Positions 32,768-44,500 of a stretch of DNA of 64,000 nucleotides are shown here, in pieces. The notes under the pieces were generated by a model that did not search any database, was not told the DNA's origin, and worked only from the letters and a program-made list of their open reading frames with translations. The DNA lies in assembly GCA_022885665.1 (NCBI GenBank), contig JAGQDJ010000271.1, forward strand, positions 50,058 through 114,057. The letters run 5' to 3'. A program made the translations under genes and the position numbers. This DNA is from Triops longicaudatus. Its lineage: Eukaryota > Arthropoda > Branchiopoda > Notostraca > Triopsidae. Each line of letters begins with the position of its first letter. Position 1 is the first letter of the stretch.

Positions 32768-34093
32768 TCAGAGGCGCGCTGATGCACGTCCACGCACAAA
32801 GCGACTGCGGAATTGCCACATTTCCTACCAAAATAGACCATATTATAAATCGTAAATTCGCAGAGAAAAATAGGGTATTAAGAACTATACCTGGAAAGTA
32901 AGGCCATCCATGCCACGTCGCTTAGCTACTTCTTCAATCTCTTTGGCGATGTTTTCTTGCGTTGTTCCGCGCACGTCGATGTAGTGCATGTCAGCAGAGC
33001 TGTAATGACAAGAAATCGCCTTACGGAAGCCATCCGTACGATTGGTACCCGAGCCATGGATTAGAATAGGGTGAAAGAACACAGTGTCACCCTTCTCCAT
33101 ATGAAGTTCCGTGAGAGGCACGTTATCATAACCACGAACGCCATGATACATCTTGTTTACGCCATTCTATATTTTTTTATAATTAAGAAATTAGAAAAAT
33201 ATGCGTTAAGGCTTCAGGCTACGTTTGTACTTGCGAGACAAAACGTTCCTTGGGGGAAATTCTTAGTGCATCATGAACCCTATGGTTTCTCTTACCTCCC
33301 AATTTGGATAATCATGTTGATGTAATACCCCTTTGTGCGTACCAGGAATGACAACGAGGCAACCATTGTCTCCATTGATGCGTTCCATAGCCGTCCAAGC
33401 ACAAACAATACGATCGGCAGGGCGAAATGGAAAGTAATGCAAATCCTCATAATGGGACAATCGAAAGCTATTTTGATAGGGTTTTTATAGATCGGCATGT
33501 TACTTGATGTAGAGGGTGCCGAGAAGTTTTGGTGCCAGGATCGGGTGGCTTATTAATTAGCATGGTATGCATGGACTGGATGTTATGGCCGGTGAAGCAT
33601 TCCACATAGTCCAGAAGCTATACACAGTTGGTATTAATTTTCCACAACAGTTTGTTATAATGACGTTCGGTAGCTTACCGGGCCATATTCAACATATTTA
33701 TATAGTATAGGATCGTAATTGAAATCCTGTGCTTTATTAAACAACCTTTCACCGGTGACGGTTTTCATCTTGGCCAAAGAAATGTCCTTCATCATGGTTA
33801 TTCCACCCCATGGTACCTTTTTGTCACACAAGTCCAAAAACCTCTGCCTTTACGAAATGCAACTTCTTACATTTGTCTCATTTGTGAAACACTTGTTGCT
33901 TACCGAAATTCATCCAGCATAGGATGGGGAATCAAATTCTTAATAACAAGGAACCCATTGTCTTCGTAAAACTGCCTCTGTTTGAGCGTCAAAAGATTAT
34001 TGTCAAGCGTATACCGCAACTGTGAAAGAAAATACGCAACAACAGTTTGTATCAAAAATAGAATGTAAAGAATAAACATACGTTGTCAGGCAT
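32768..34093 (-). CDS. PHYH: Phytanoyl-CoA 2-hydroxylase with C-terminal ARL
   Basis: Peroxisomal Fe(II)/2-oxoglutarate dioxygenase that makes 2-hydroxyphytanoyl-CoA, the first step of alpha-oxidation. Seven exons: 34082-34093, 33904-34019, 33679-33847, 33504-33617, 33296-33445, 32891-33166, 32768-32824, giving 297 aa. Facial triad: His136 and Asp138 (HPLHQDLHYFPFRP) and His224 (FFHPILIHGSG). Arg235 for 2-oxoglutarate lies in GFRKAISCH. Conserved blocks include VECFTGHNIQSMHTMLINKP and YIDVRGTTQENIAKE. The first exon encodes only MPDN and joins directly to LRYTLDNN. This corresponds to the start of the mature mammalian enzyme, so there is no N-terminal PTS2 presequence. Instead the last exon ends FVRGRASARL, and ARL fits the PTS1 consensus. 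The gene is convergent with KDM5. Confidence 0.93.
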
Positions 34094-34480
34094 CTTAGAG
34101 GATGCCTTTAATCACACGATGCAACTGATGAAGTTGGAGAACACAATCAGTGTGGAAGTCTGTCTTGAATCCAAAAGACTTGTTTGTTGAATGATAACAG
34201 TTTGATTATCTGCCTAATCTTGTTCGATTAACCCTACCTTTGCTGCTGAATTGTTGTCAAAAGCATCATATGCATTCTCAGAGAAAGATGGCGATAAGAT
34301 TCGAATAAAAATTGCGTGCTTAACAGGATAAAACTAGATGTGTGCTTTAAAAATTCATGTTCAAAAACCACAAAGATGCTTCCACCTGGTTGCGTATTTT
34401 TGCTAAACGCGAATATTCAAGTGAAGTGATTTACGACACACTATTGTCAACTACCAGTGTAATTATTGTTATTTTTTATT
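34094..34480. other. Upstream region of PHYH
   Basis: Presumed PHYH promoter and 5' UTR. AT-rich, with no coding exon or repeat seen before the MITE at 34483. Confidence 0.4.
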
Positions 34481-34482
34481 TA

Positions 34483-34664
34483 TAGTAAAAGCTCGCTATA
34501 ACGTACAGGCAGTGTTACGGAACATTTGTCCGTTATAACCTATTGTAAGTATTTGCCAGTAAGGAAATAATGCTTTACATTTTGTGGGGGCATTTGAAAC
34601 TTGTAGGACTACATAACAACCAATTGTTCGTATAATCGGTGTATTTTACAGCGAGGTTTTACTG
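34483..34664. mobile_element. MITE, Tigger/pogo-like, 182 bp
   Basis: The left end TAGTAAAAGCTCGCTATAAC and the right end in reverse complement CAGTAAAACCTCGCTGTAAA form terminal inverted repeats, with TA on both sides (34481-34482 and 34665-34666). Its reverse complement is alignable along its length with the 179-bp element at 2498-2676, so these are two members of one family. It has no coding capacity. Confidence 0.75.
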
Positions 34665-34666
34665 TA

Positions 34667-35941
34667 GTATTTACGAAAGAGAAATATAAGAAAAACAACT
34701 TTTAAACTATTATCCTATCCTAGTTTAAACTATTTATCTTGTGAAATTGCAGTCTCTGTTCTCAAAATAGAGTGTGCTGAAATAATATCATTCCATATCG
34801 TATGTGGTAGACTTAGGGCTGGTTTCCACTGAGGTCGTAAGGTTGTAAGAACTGTAAAAGCGAGTTACAAGGAAGGGGAAGGGAAGCAAATACAGACTTT
34901 CACGGTTCAAGCTAACTTTCATGTGTTTTCTGGAAATAAAAGAGGCTGGACTAGAAAATATTTCCCTTTCTTTCTGATTAGGCCTCTAAGGACTCCCTAA
35001 TGAATTAGTCTCTACCTAGGCATGTTGACCGGCATACAAGTAGGCCCACGAGGTTCCGCCACGAGTATGATTTGTTTACCATATTCTGGAGAAAAAATTA
35101 GAATGAACAATAAATACTTAACAATGTTAAGTTAATGTTAAAAATACTTAGACAATGTTAATTATTCAAGCAGAGCATCAGTGATTCAGGAAGACAATGA
35201 TTCATACAGAGCATCAACATTAATATTTACAGAGTAATCACATTCAATGTGACAATCGTTATTAAACTCTTTTACTGTTCTGCAAGTTATTTTAAAATTT
35301 ATTAGCCTAACGTATATGTCACTACATACATTGTTATAAAATACTTTAAAATATAGTGAAGTGTTTGTACTTTTTTTACTCTATGGTGTTTTAAAATAAA
35401 ATTTCATTTTTTATTATATATTTTATACTGATTCTGCAATAAAAGTTTTACACAATATTACTGCCGCAGTTTCATTTTTTATAAGAAACAAAACTCATAC
35501 TTATCTTGGGTAGTTAACATAGAGGCCGGATAACAGGGCGTGTACAGCACTTTATGAAATGTGGGCCGTTATTCCTGCACCCGTAGACTTACGACGTCAA
35601 GAAATCGAAATCTTCGAGCTATAAACAATTTGAGTAACACGTCTGCCAATCAAACCGAGTAAGGCATATGGAAACCATGACAGAAACAGTTTGTATGATA
35701 CGTAACACAGAACCGGTAACATTCCATTGTATATTGTCGATCGAGTATTACTTTGTATCTAAGATTCTCTCAGCGAGAACAAAGATATTCCTGTGCGATA
35801 CGTATCAACTTTAAGTAAAGATGAGAGTACTTATTTTAACTTTTCGTGTATTCATAGCAATAAACGCATCAGTGTTCACACAAAGGAAAGTGTGAATATT
35901 ACAAATTTACCCACATCTGTATACACATGTCTCCTTGTTTC
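34667..35941. other. Stretch without a recognised gene
   Basis: AT-rich DNA between the MITE and the BTB zinc-finger gene. A 90-codon and a 61-codon plus-strand open frame near 35793-36112 overlap the antisense of the BTB gene and are not supported. At about 34825 the phrase GGTTTCCACTGAGGTCGTAAG recalls the 139-bp MITE at 13163 but has no partner. Confidence 0.45.
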
Positions 35942-37456
35942 TCATTTGGCTGTTGTTGTAGGCGTATCTTTAGCTCCAGGATGGGCGGTTTCCAAATGTT
36001 TGAGTTTTTTCTTGTCACTCGGGAAGACAGCGTCGCACACTGGACATTTTATGTCCTTTATGTAGCTGTTGACCAGTCTTGTATTGTGAGCATCTCTGAC
36101 ATGGACCGTTAACTCGGTTTGGGATGGGATATACGTCTGGCAAATGGGACATATGAGAGTTCGTCGCACAAACTCTTCGTTGTCTTCCTCATTATTTTTA
36201 GTTCTATGTCGCTCAAAATGCTCAGGGAAGTCCTCTTCCAAGATTCGATTACAACAAATGGAACAAATCCGAAGCCAACGGACCCATTTCCCTCCTACAA
36301 CTTTCTCGTGTTGCTTATCCGTCCGGATCTTCAACTTAAATCGGTTCCGGCTCCCCGTTGGTAATGGCCGTTCGTACCCTTTGTGCAAGGCTTTCATGTG
36401 AGCATCCCAATCCTTATGTAAAACTTGAAAGCGGCAAATGGGACACCTGGACATGGTGAATTCCTCTAGTTCGGCGTCTTTATTCTCCCGGCGTACGTAC
36501 TGGAACGTCGTCGACTGGCAGTCGTCAAAGTACGGGACATAATTCTTCGGTTTGCTACCAAAACGCAAGGTGCCGTCCTTAACCATTCTTTCATCAGGGT
36601 TCTTGTAGGCGACATGGTTCTGATGTAGGACGTTCTTATGGAAATTTAACGCCCCGGTGTTGCGGAAGGTACGGCCACAAATTTCGCATTTCGGCGCATT
36701 AAGGCGGAAAGTTTGTTGAGTTTTGGATGCGTGAACCAGCTCCGAGATCTTACTGGAAGCTTTCTCGGTGGTTTCAGACGACAGTTCTGTCCTCGGCCGC
36801 TTTTCAAGGGGAGAAGCGACGTCTGTGTCCTCTTCGGCTTTGTCAATTATCTCGTTGATTTCGGAAGACTGAATGATGTTTCCGTTCCCACTAACTGTGA
36901 CCGTTTGAGATGGGATGCAATATTCCTTTTTCTTCGCTTTATAGAATGCGAGTTTGGAATTTGGGCAGAGGATTTGGAATCGTTCCAAGGTTTGCTCAAA
37001 GACGTGAAACTTGTGTTTGGCCAGTTCGACTTCGCCATTGTAGCAGAACTCCTGGAGCCACAGAAGCTGCTCGTAGTCGGCTACTTCATCCATACAAATG
37101 AGCAACTCATCGCAATCGCAAGCTTCTTGCAGGAGAGACTTGAAAAACGGACTTAAGGCAGCTAACACACAGCGGTGAAATTTTACGCGTTGACCGCGCG
37201 TGGATAGGAAGACATCCGCGAAATCGTCGTTCACGTAGCATTTGAAGAGCTGATCGAAGTTGCTGAGGTGATTCACACTCCTTATGGTATAGAATGGCGG
37301 CGTCGGATTCGTGGGTGACGTACTTACGTGCAAGGCACAGGTTGCCATTGTTCTAATGAGCTTATTCCACAGAAATTTGCTTTTTTCTAAAGCTCCACCA
37401 TTAGCTAGCGTTTGTGACTTTCTGGAGGAAAACAAGGTTGCGTCCAGACTACTCAT
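35942..37456 (-). CDS. BTB/POZ C2H2 zinc-finger protein, intronless
   Basis: A single open frame of 504 codons with no visible introns. Residues about 68-165 form a BTB/POZ domain (ADVFLSTRGQRVKFHRCVLA, then LSPFFKSLL and FCYNGEVEL), a dimerisation and co-repressor/cullin-binding fold. Five zinc fingers follow: 257-278 (CEICG...), 338-358 (CPICRFQVLHKDWDAHMKAL), 398-417 (CSICCNRILEEDFPEHFERH), 436-457 and 471-492. The second and third are of an unusual short type with a DW/DF-x-x-H core. A lysine/arginine-rich segment (EKRPRTE, near 218-224) may be a nuclear localisation signal. It probably acts as a transcription regulator; I cannot name an orthologue. It shares the DWD-type finger with the gene at 53177-54690, so the two are probably paralogues. 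Confidence 0.85.
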   Translation of the reverse strand: MSSLDATLFSSRKSQTLANGGALEKSKFLWNKLIRTMATCALHVSTSPTNPTPPFYTIRSVNHLSNFDQLFKCYVNDDFADVFLSTRGQRVKFHRCVLAALSPFFKSLLQEACDCDELLICMDEVADYEQLLWLQEFCYNGEVELAKHKFHVFEQTLERFQILCPNSKLAFYKAKKKEYCIPSQTVTVSGNGNIIQSSEINEIIDKAEEDTDVASPLEKRPRTELSSETTEKASSKISELVHASKTQQTFRLNAPKCEICGRTFRNTGALNFHKNVLHQNHVAYKNPDERMVKDGTLRFGSKPKNYVPYFDDCQSTTFQYVRRENKDAELEEFTMSRCPICRFQVLHKDWDAHMKALHKGYERPLPTGSRNRFKLKIRTDKQHEKVVGGKWVRWLRICSICCNRILEEDFPEHFERHRTKNNEEDNEEFVRRTLICPICQTYIPSQTELTVHVRDAHNTRLVNSYIKDIKCPVCDAVFPSDKKKLKHLETAHPGAKDTPTTTAK

Positions 37457-38549
37457 GTCATCTAGCGGTCACGCTAGTGAGTAATCCTACACGCGCGCTT
37501 TGACTTTGCCGTATTACGGTGCATTTTATAGTAATCTGATCGGTCAGGCAGTTCTTCTCCGCGTTCACAATAAATACGCTTTGACCAGTTCTCCGTTGAA
37601 ATGAAAGGATTGTTTACATGAATAGCAATGTTAACATCTATCTTCGCTGTACTGTGCTCCCCAGCACGGTAGAACGGAAAGTTGCATCAACGCAACTGAT
37701 GCTTTCACTCCAAAATGACCGTTGAGATAGTTCAGTCCACGCCAGAACGCCAGTTTTACTAACTGGCCAGTCCAGTTGATAAGTTCAATTCACGATAAAA
37801 TAAACTTCAGAACGCTCAGTTATGCCAACACAAATATTCGATTGCCGAAGCTGCCTTCATGTTATTTTTAAATTCTTACACCAAGCTAAATTGTCCTGTG
37901 TAATGACTTAGATTTTTTGGAGGAATTAATGAAACCTGGAATAGATAAACGTACGTTAAATCTGTTTCTTCTGTAACAAGGTTCACACTAACCAAGGTGA
38001 TCAACTGAAGCACTACTATTCGAGACATGCGATTCAGCCAATTCAAGATTCAGTATTGTGATTTAGCAAATAAACGAGCTCTTGTCAGGGAAATAATACA
38101 TTTTTATTTGCTATAAATAAAAGTTCACTCTGCATTTTAAACCTTGTAGACCCCCGCACAACAATTCGCACACCGTGAGCTATGACAGAAATTAATATAG
38201 AAGAAATCAAACAGTAAACAAGTTCCCCGCCTTTTTAATCCGCATTTCTCTTACCTCTTTATTACCACACCTTCTTTTCTTTCTTCGCCTCTCAAATTTC
38301 TAAAATTTTTATCCGACCTTAAAGCTAACAACAACTGAATTGCCCACAAACTTGATTGCAAGAAACGAAAAAATTATACCGTGTCCAAAATGCTTGCATT
38401 CCCTAAGCTAGGAGACGGACTTGCATTCACCATAAAAATGATTCCTCACCACATGCTTCCATCTTATCCTTTTCCCAAAACCATATCAGACCTGGCGTAT
38501 TGTTCTTGTCAAAAGTTCGCTTTACTCATCCAATAAACTTCACTGCTCT
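37457..38549. other. Intergenic stretch between BTB gene and ARFGEF
   Basis: 1.09 kb holding the promoter of the minus-strand BTB gene and the 3' UTR of ARFGEF. On the minus strand an AATAAA signal can be read at 38258-38263, about 290 bp beyond the ARFGEF stop. No coding exon was seen. Confidence 0.45.
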
Positions 38550-41500
38550 CTACTGTGGACTGGGTTGTTGAGGATTGGTTGTCGTAATGCCGAACGTAGG
38601 ACCAATCCGCAGGAACGTACGTCGTAGAACGGATCGCAATTCCGGCTTCAAGTCAAAACACATGACTTCGCACAAGTAGGGATACCAATTGGCTACATGA
38701 ATCCGGAACTGAAAATATGAAAAAACTGAAGTTAATTTACTGTGTCGATGTGTAACGGTAGAAGAATTGTACGATAACGTCAAACAAATACGTAATAATT
38801 AAAAAAAACACAACAATTTAATTTTCAGACAAATGTTTTAAAAGTATATAGGTACGTTCTTTAAATAAACAGAAAAGAAAAACGGTCTCACCCGATCTTC
38901 AGGCATACGCAAAACGCGGGTCAAAAAGAGGAGGAGCAAAGGTGTCCAAGCGTCACGGTGCGCTTCTGCCTCTAAAGTCAAGAAATATTCCAACGCCTGT
39001 CGGCCCAAGTCGGTCAAGCGCTTTTGTACTTCTGGCCAAGCTTCTTTCCTAGATTCGTCACCGTACATTCGGAACAAGACACGTAACGCGCAAGCTAAAC
39101 TGTGTGTTTCCTGTTTTAACAAATTTGGCTTCACGTTCCCCCGGAAACCTAATCACGAATTATTCAAATTTCGGTTAAATTCTACTCATTTGTTAATATT
39201 AATTTTTATTACTGTTCATTAGTCTAGTTTTACAGTTACATCTACTAATCTACTTACCAGCTTTCCAGAGCAAGTTACGCTGGTCTTGATTGGCATTGAA
39301 TTCCCGTGCGAAATGGTGTGATTGCATAAGCAAATCCAAGAGACAAAGTAAATGGTTTGTTGACAACAGTGGATACATGCCTTGTTCTTCTCTTTGCGTT
39401 CCAGTACCGCCTAAATCCCACGAAACGTTATCCGCCTGGACACCCAAAGGAAGGGAGATTTAAATCATCAGAATATATTAAATTGCGTTGCGTTTACCTG
39501 TGCTAAAGCCAGAGTTTCGGCGTCTTCTTTCCGGGAAGTTGCTGGGAAGAACACAATATTGTCTACCGTGTGGATGAGTTCCAATTGCACGAGGCACTTG
39601 ATTAACAGCGACGCGAATAAGCGCTGATCACTACCCACTATCGAACCCTTACGAACAACTTGCACAGCCTCGCTGCTTCCACCGTTTTCAAACCCGCCCG
39701 AATGCGGCCCTGATTCCCGGGTTTGACTCTGCAACTGGCCTGGACGCCACGTTAATAACACTTTCGGTAATGTGGCATGGAACATGGCTTGCAAACAGGC
39801 GCAGGTCTGATCCCACCGTTGGGCATCGAAACTGGGACCGTTGGAAATCACCAAGTTTTCAAGGCAGTTCGTTCCTGATCTGGCGAGTTGCTCATTGTCT
39901 ATATGATTAAATAAATAAGTAAGGCTAAACATTAGCAAACACAGTATTAAAGAATTAACAAACAAAAGAAGCAACCCGTGCAAAACAAAGAACATTCGTT
40001 ATACTGATAGTCACCATACCCTAAACTGGTCCAGCACATAAAAATAGCAACCGCTTCTAACATTCTCACCATAATTTCATACACGATAACGAATAACTTT
40101 TTAAGGTAGAAAATGTAAGATTTTTCCATTGAAATGCTAGCAGACACTAACCTCTCACAACACTCGTAATGGCATGGATGATTCGATGACACTCGATGAC
40201 CATGATAATAATTTATTATGAAACGAAAAATAGAAAGCTATTACACAGCATCATGAGTTTCACACGCTCAGCTATTAGTGTAGTAAATTCACAAACTCCT
40301 CTTCGACACAAAAAGCGAGGTTACCTAGCTCAGAAGCACAGCTCCTTCCGAACACTGTTAACACTTCATAAATTCGTTTCCATGCATAATGCATAGGCCT
40401 AATGAAAGCTGAAGTTATAACAATTGTAAACATATGGAAAAACCTTTTCGATTATCATACTAAAATGTCCCTTCCTGCGATTTTTTTTACGTATGTGTAA
40501 AATAAAAATTTTGTCCGTAAACAAAGAGCAAATGCCTAATACAGACTGGCTATTAAAGAAAAATCATAAAACAAAAGCGAAACAGGATTTACCTTGTTGG
40601 ACGCACCAAACCAATTGCGTATAAATGTCGTCTAAAAGCAGAGGTCCTAGTACTTCAAAGTACTGCGTTACTACATCGACCATTGCATATAGGGCGTGGT
40701 TACAAGTCGTGGTCATCCACTCAGCTTTCTAGAATTGATTATAAGATCAATGATAATTTTCATCTCTACAGTAATGAAGAGTATAAATTGGCAGTGAGGT
40801 GTGAAACGCAAGCAAAAACCATAGATCCATGCAGAACATGCAAGTACGGAGAATGAATAAAAAGGAGAACCACGTTTTTACCGTAATAAAAAAATCGCTT
40901 TGCTTTACAAGCTCCACCTTCGCTTCTAATCCACAACCAAATCCACTACTACTGCTCCCCTTTAAGTGACCACCATCACCGTCCAAACGATACGTACAAT
41001 ATAGTACAACAAATATGAACACAAAGGACATAAACTAATGAATACACATCTAAAGCCGTTACAAGCTATTCTTCTTTTTATTATTTTTTGCAAATAAAAA
41101 ATGCACACGTGATGAATAAGGTAAAAAGTGTCGGTGTTTTATGACCCAACAAGTATAGTCCTTAAAAGTTACCTCAGTTTGCTGTTCGGGTAGTTTCATG
41201 TTATCAAAAATGCGGAAAAGTATCTGAAACAGATCTTTCCACCAATGCGGTTTGAAACGCGCGCCGTACATTTTGGCAATTTCAAACAAAACGGTCAAAC
41301 CCCGTGTTCGGACGTCCAATTTACATCTCCCAATGATGCAAGAAAGTTCAAAGAGAATAGGAAACCATCCTCGCACCCAGACATGATCTTCAGGTGCGAC
41401 TGTGACGTCCTCAACGTTGTGTTCGAGGAAAAGCTATTAAAGACTATGTGAGTGCACCGAAAAAGTGAATTAGAGCCGATGTCTACTTGAGGTTTGTCAT

Positions 41501-44500
41501 CAACGTGCTTGGCACAAGCTCGGATTAACCGAATGGCTTCCATGGAAGTATCAGGGAAGGCTGCGTTACAAGCGAACTCGGATAGGGCTTTGATGGAGTC
41601 TTGGAACGAATCGATCATTACAGGAAATTGCGTATCATATAATTGCGCTGTAAATAAAGAGAATATTTTTAAAGAAAAATTAACGACGCCCGAATAGGAT
41701 ATCTTAGACTTACTAATTATTTTTCCGGTAGTTTGGAAAGCTAATTCTACGATGGCTTCATCTTGGTCAGCAGCTGCTAAATGAAAGACGCTGAAGATAT
41801 TCTTCCAACCCGATTTGATATTTTGGGATTGACTATGAACCATTTGCACTACGCAGCGAACAACCATGTCACGGATCGCTGGCGATCTGTTAAAGATGGC
41901 CACAAAAAGAAGACCTTCATATTTATGTAAAAGTTTACGGATTAGGAAGAATCTTACTTATTTCGCTTCATGATATATTCGAACGGACGTAAGAAATCTT
42001 TTTGAAACCGGAAATTGCTAAACTCGCCCTTTTCGATGAACTTCATGGCCAACTGTCTTAACGAATCGACGGCGAAGAAGGCGACATCTTCATTCGGCCA
42101 ACAGCCTACTCGGTTAAAATGGTCGCCTAAGACTTCCCATATACGTGACCACTGCAAACGAATACGGCCCATGTTATAATACGAAATTTCGACCAGCTTT
42201 TGTAAGGAAAACATGCGTGGATGCGCCGTCTGGGATAATTCATCCAACGACACCTAGCATCAAATATCCAATTGTTAATACAATTTTTCAACCAAAACAT
42301 CTTCTTTTATTGAAAATAGTTACTTGACACAGCGCTCTGATGAATTCGACAATTGCATCACCATCTAATCGAGTGGAACCAGTAAATATCCGATCCACGG
42401 CTACCACCACGCTCTGTGATGAAGTTTCCCCTATCGATTCTTTCAGACTCGCTATACAAAAATTAGCAAAAATATATTCATTTATCAAATTATGTCTCCA
42501 GAAATGTCTCCCAGAACTTACGATCTAAGGAATGGGGGTTCATTCCGGCCAAATCTGCCCAGTACAAGCCTGATGACGGACCGGAAGTGTTACCTAGGGC
42601 GCTTAGGGCACCTAAGGAGCCCAGGGCACCCAAACCTTGGCCTAAGCCTTGTCCGAACACCGAAGCTAGGCCAGCTGCCGACCCACCTGCTCCTCCTCCA
42701 GCGCCAGAGGAACTGGCAGAACCGTGGGCAGAGCCTGAGCCCATCAGGTGTGGTCGCACGGCGGTTCCAATCAACTGAGCTAATTCCAACTGGGAAATGC
42801 ATCGTAGAACGTCCAGCCACGCCCTACCTAGGTAGTTGCCATCGGTATGGGCTACGGTGATCAACGTTTTCAGCGTGTCGACATTCTTGGCTTTTAAGTC
42901 CGTGATGGACGTATTCGCGGTGAGCAGCGAGAAGCGCGCCAGAGCTTGCACGAACGCATCACGCTCTAACGACATGTGAAAGATACAAGCAATACGAATT
43001 GCACATCGAATTCCGTCCAAACACATGGTCGAGATGCCCTCATGGTCGTCTGTATCTTCTTGCAAGCCCACACTGAACGCTGCGAGAAACGGCGTCCACG
43101 CCATCTATCAATGTTTTCAAACAGAATCATTGTATAAAGGAATTCGGCGATACTTGTAATATTCTCAATGGGAGTTGTTTTTACCTTAAACATGGGTCGA
43201 ACGTGCTCCAAATGCTTTGCAGATGTGAAAGGTGCTTGGGCATGTGAGACAGATTCCATCAATTGTCGGGCAGTAGAAGACAACGTTTCCATCTCCAAAT
43301 TCCACAACAATTTTCTTTTCTTTTCGCTTCCTACCATAGCTGCAAACATGCAAAAAACACACCAGTTTAGCAAAGACAATTAGACTCTACAAGGAAAATT
43401 ACTCTGTTTCCCAGGCTTGGTAGTAGCCATGGCTTTCATTTTTATCTCATTGCCTGAAATCTCGTCATAAATCTGAGACAAGTACTCTTCGGGCAAATCC
43501 TTGGAATCATTGATGCCGCGATTCATCTTGATGTACTGTTCTTTGGTCATCTTGTTTTTAACTTGCGGACTATGCAAATCTGTCGTTAACATGATAATGG
43601 AATACGCCAATACGTAAGCGGTATCAGCACTTGCGAACATTCGCAGCCTATTTAAGGTAGATTTTTTTCGTTCAATGAATGGTTTCATTAGGTGAAGATC
43701 TCAGTTTACTCTGGGTTGCATTCACAATAGCGGGAGGCAAACTTTTCCATCAAGCGGTCAATTTTCTGTGCTTCACCTGGTAAGCGAAAGCCTTCCAAGA
43801 ACAGCCTGAGCGCAGAAACCACGTCTCGCCCATTGAACTCCAGTTGATCCACAAAGGCATACATAACCTTTATGACAAAATAAGTTTAATGAGCAAAATA
43901 AATAGACGTACAACAAAAATCAGATTTAAAAAATGAATTTAAAATAAAAAAGAAACAAAACTGGAAAAGGAAAAATGAATTAAAAGTGGCCAAAAGTAAA
44001 GAACGAAATTAAAAAATACGAAAAGTATACCTCCTTGTTGAACTTATCTGGGTCACCTAAAAAATCTCCAACGACCGTTTTATCCAACCGATCTTCGGTT
44101 AACAAGAAATGGGCAACATCTGAGGTCGTTGTGCCAAGCAATCCTTGTTCCTGTAAGAATGTTAATCCTTTCCGTGGTTTGCGATTAAACCTAAAAAGAT
44201 TACACCATTTAAGTTACTACACCACATGTAACTTCAAAGCAGTTACAGTAAGACCAAGTGACACGAAATGAGTTCGCGCACACAAAACAAGCTGAAAATG
44301 TTACTAACTGACTCTACGATAGCTACCAATTTGCCCACTCGCTCTTTTTTCATAGCTCTTTCTGTCCAAAAGTTTATCTACCATTTTGTAAGATTCTCGT
44401 AAGTAAAGCATAGTTTGGATCATTGCAAACTAACCAATTAAATCAAAAATGAAATTTCTTTCTTTCCAGGCCAGTCTTTTAACGACAAGTGGGGACAGAC

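Noticed and set aside
36713..37156. 147-codon plus-strand open frame inside the BTB zinc-finger gene
   Set aside because: It is the antisense shadow of the real minus-strand coding sequence, which has a BTB domain and zinc fingers.
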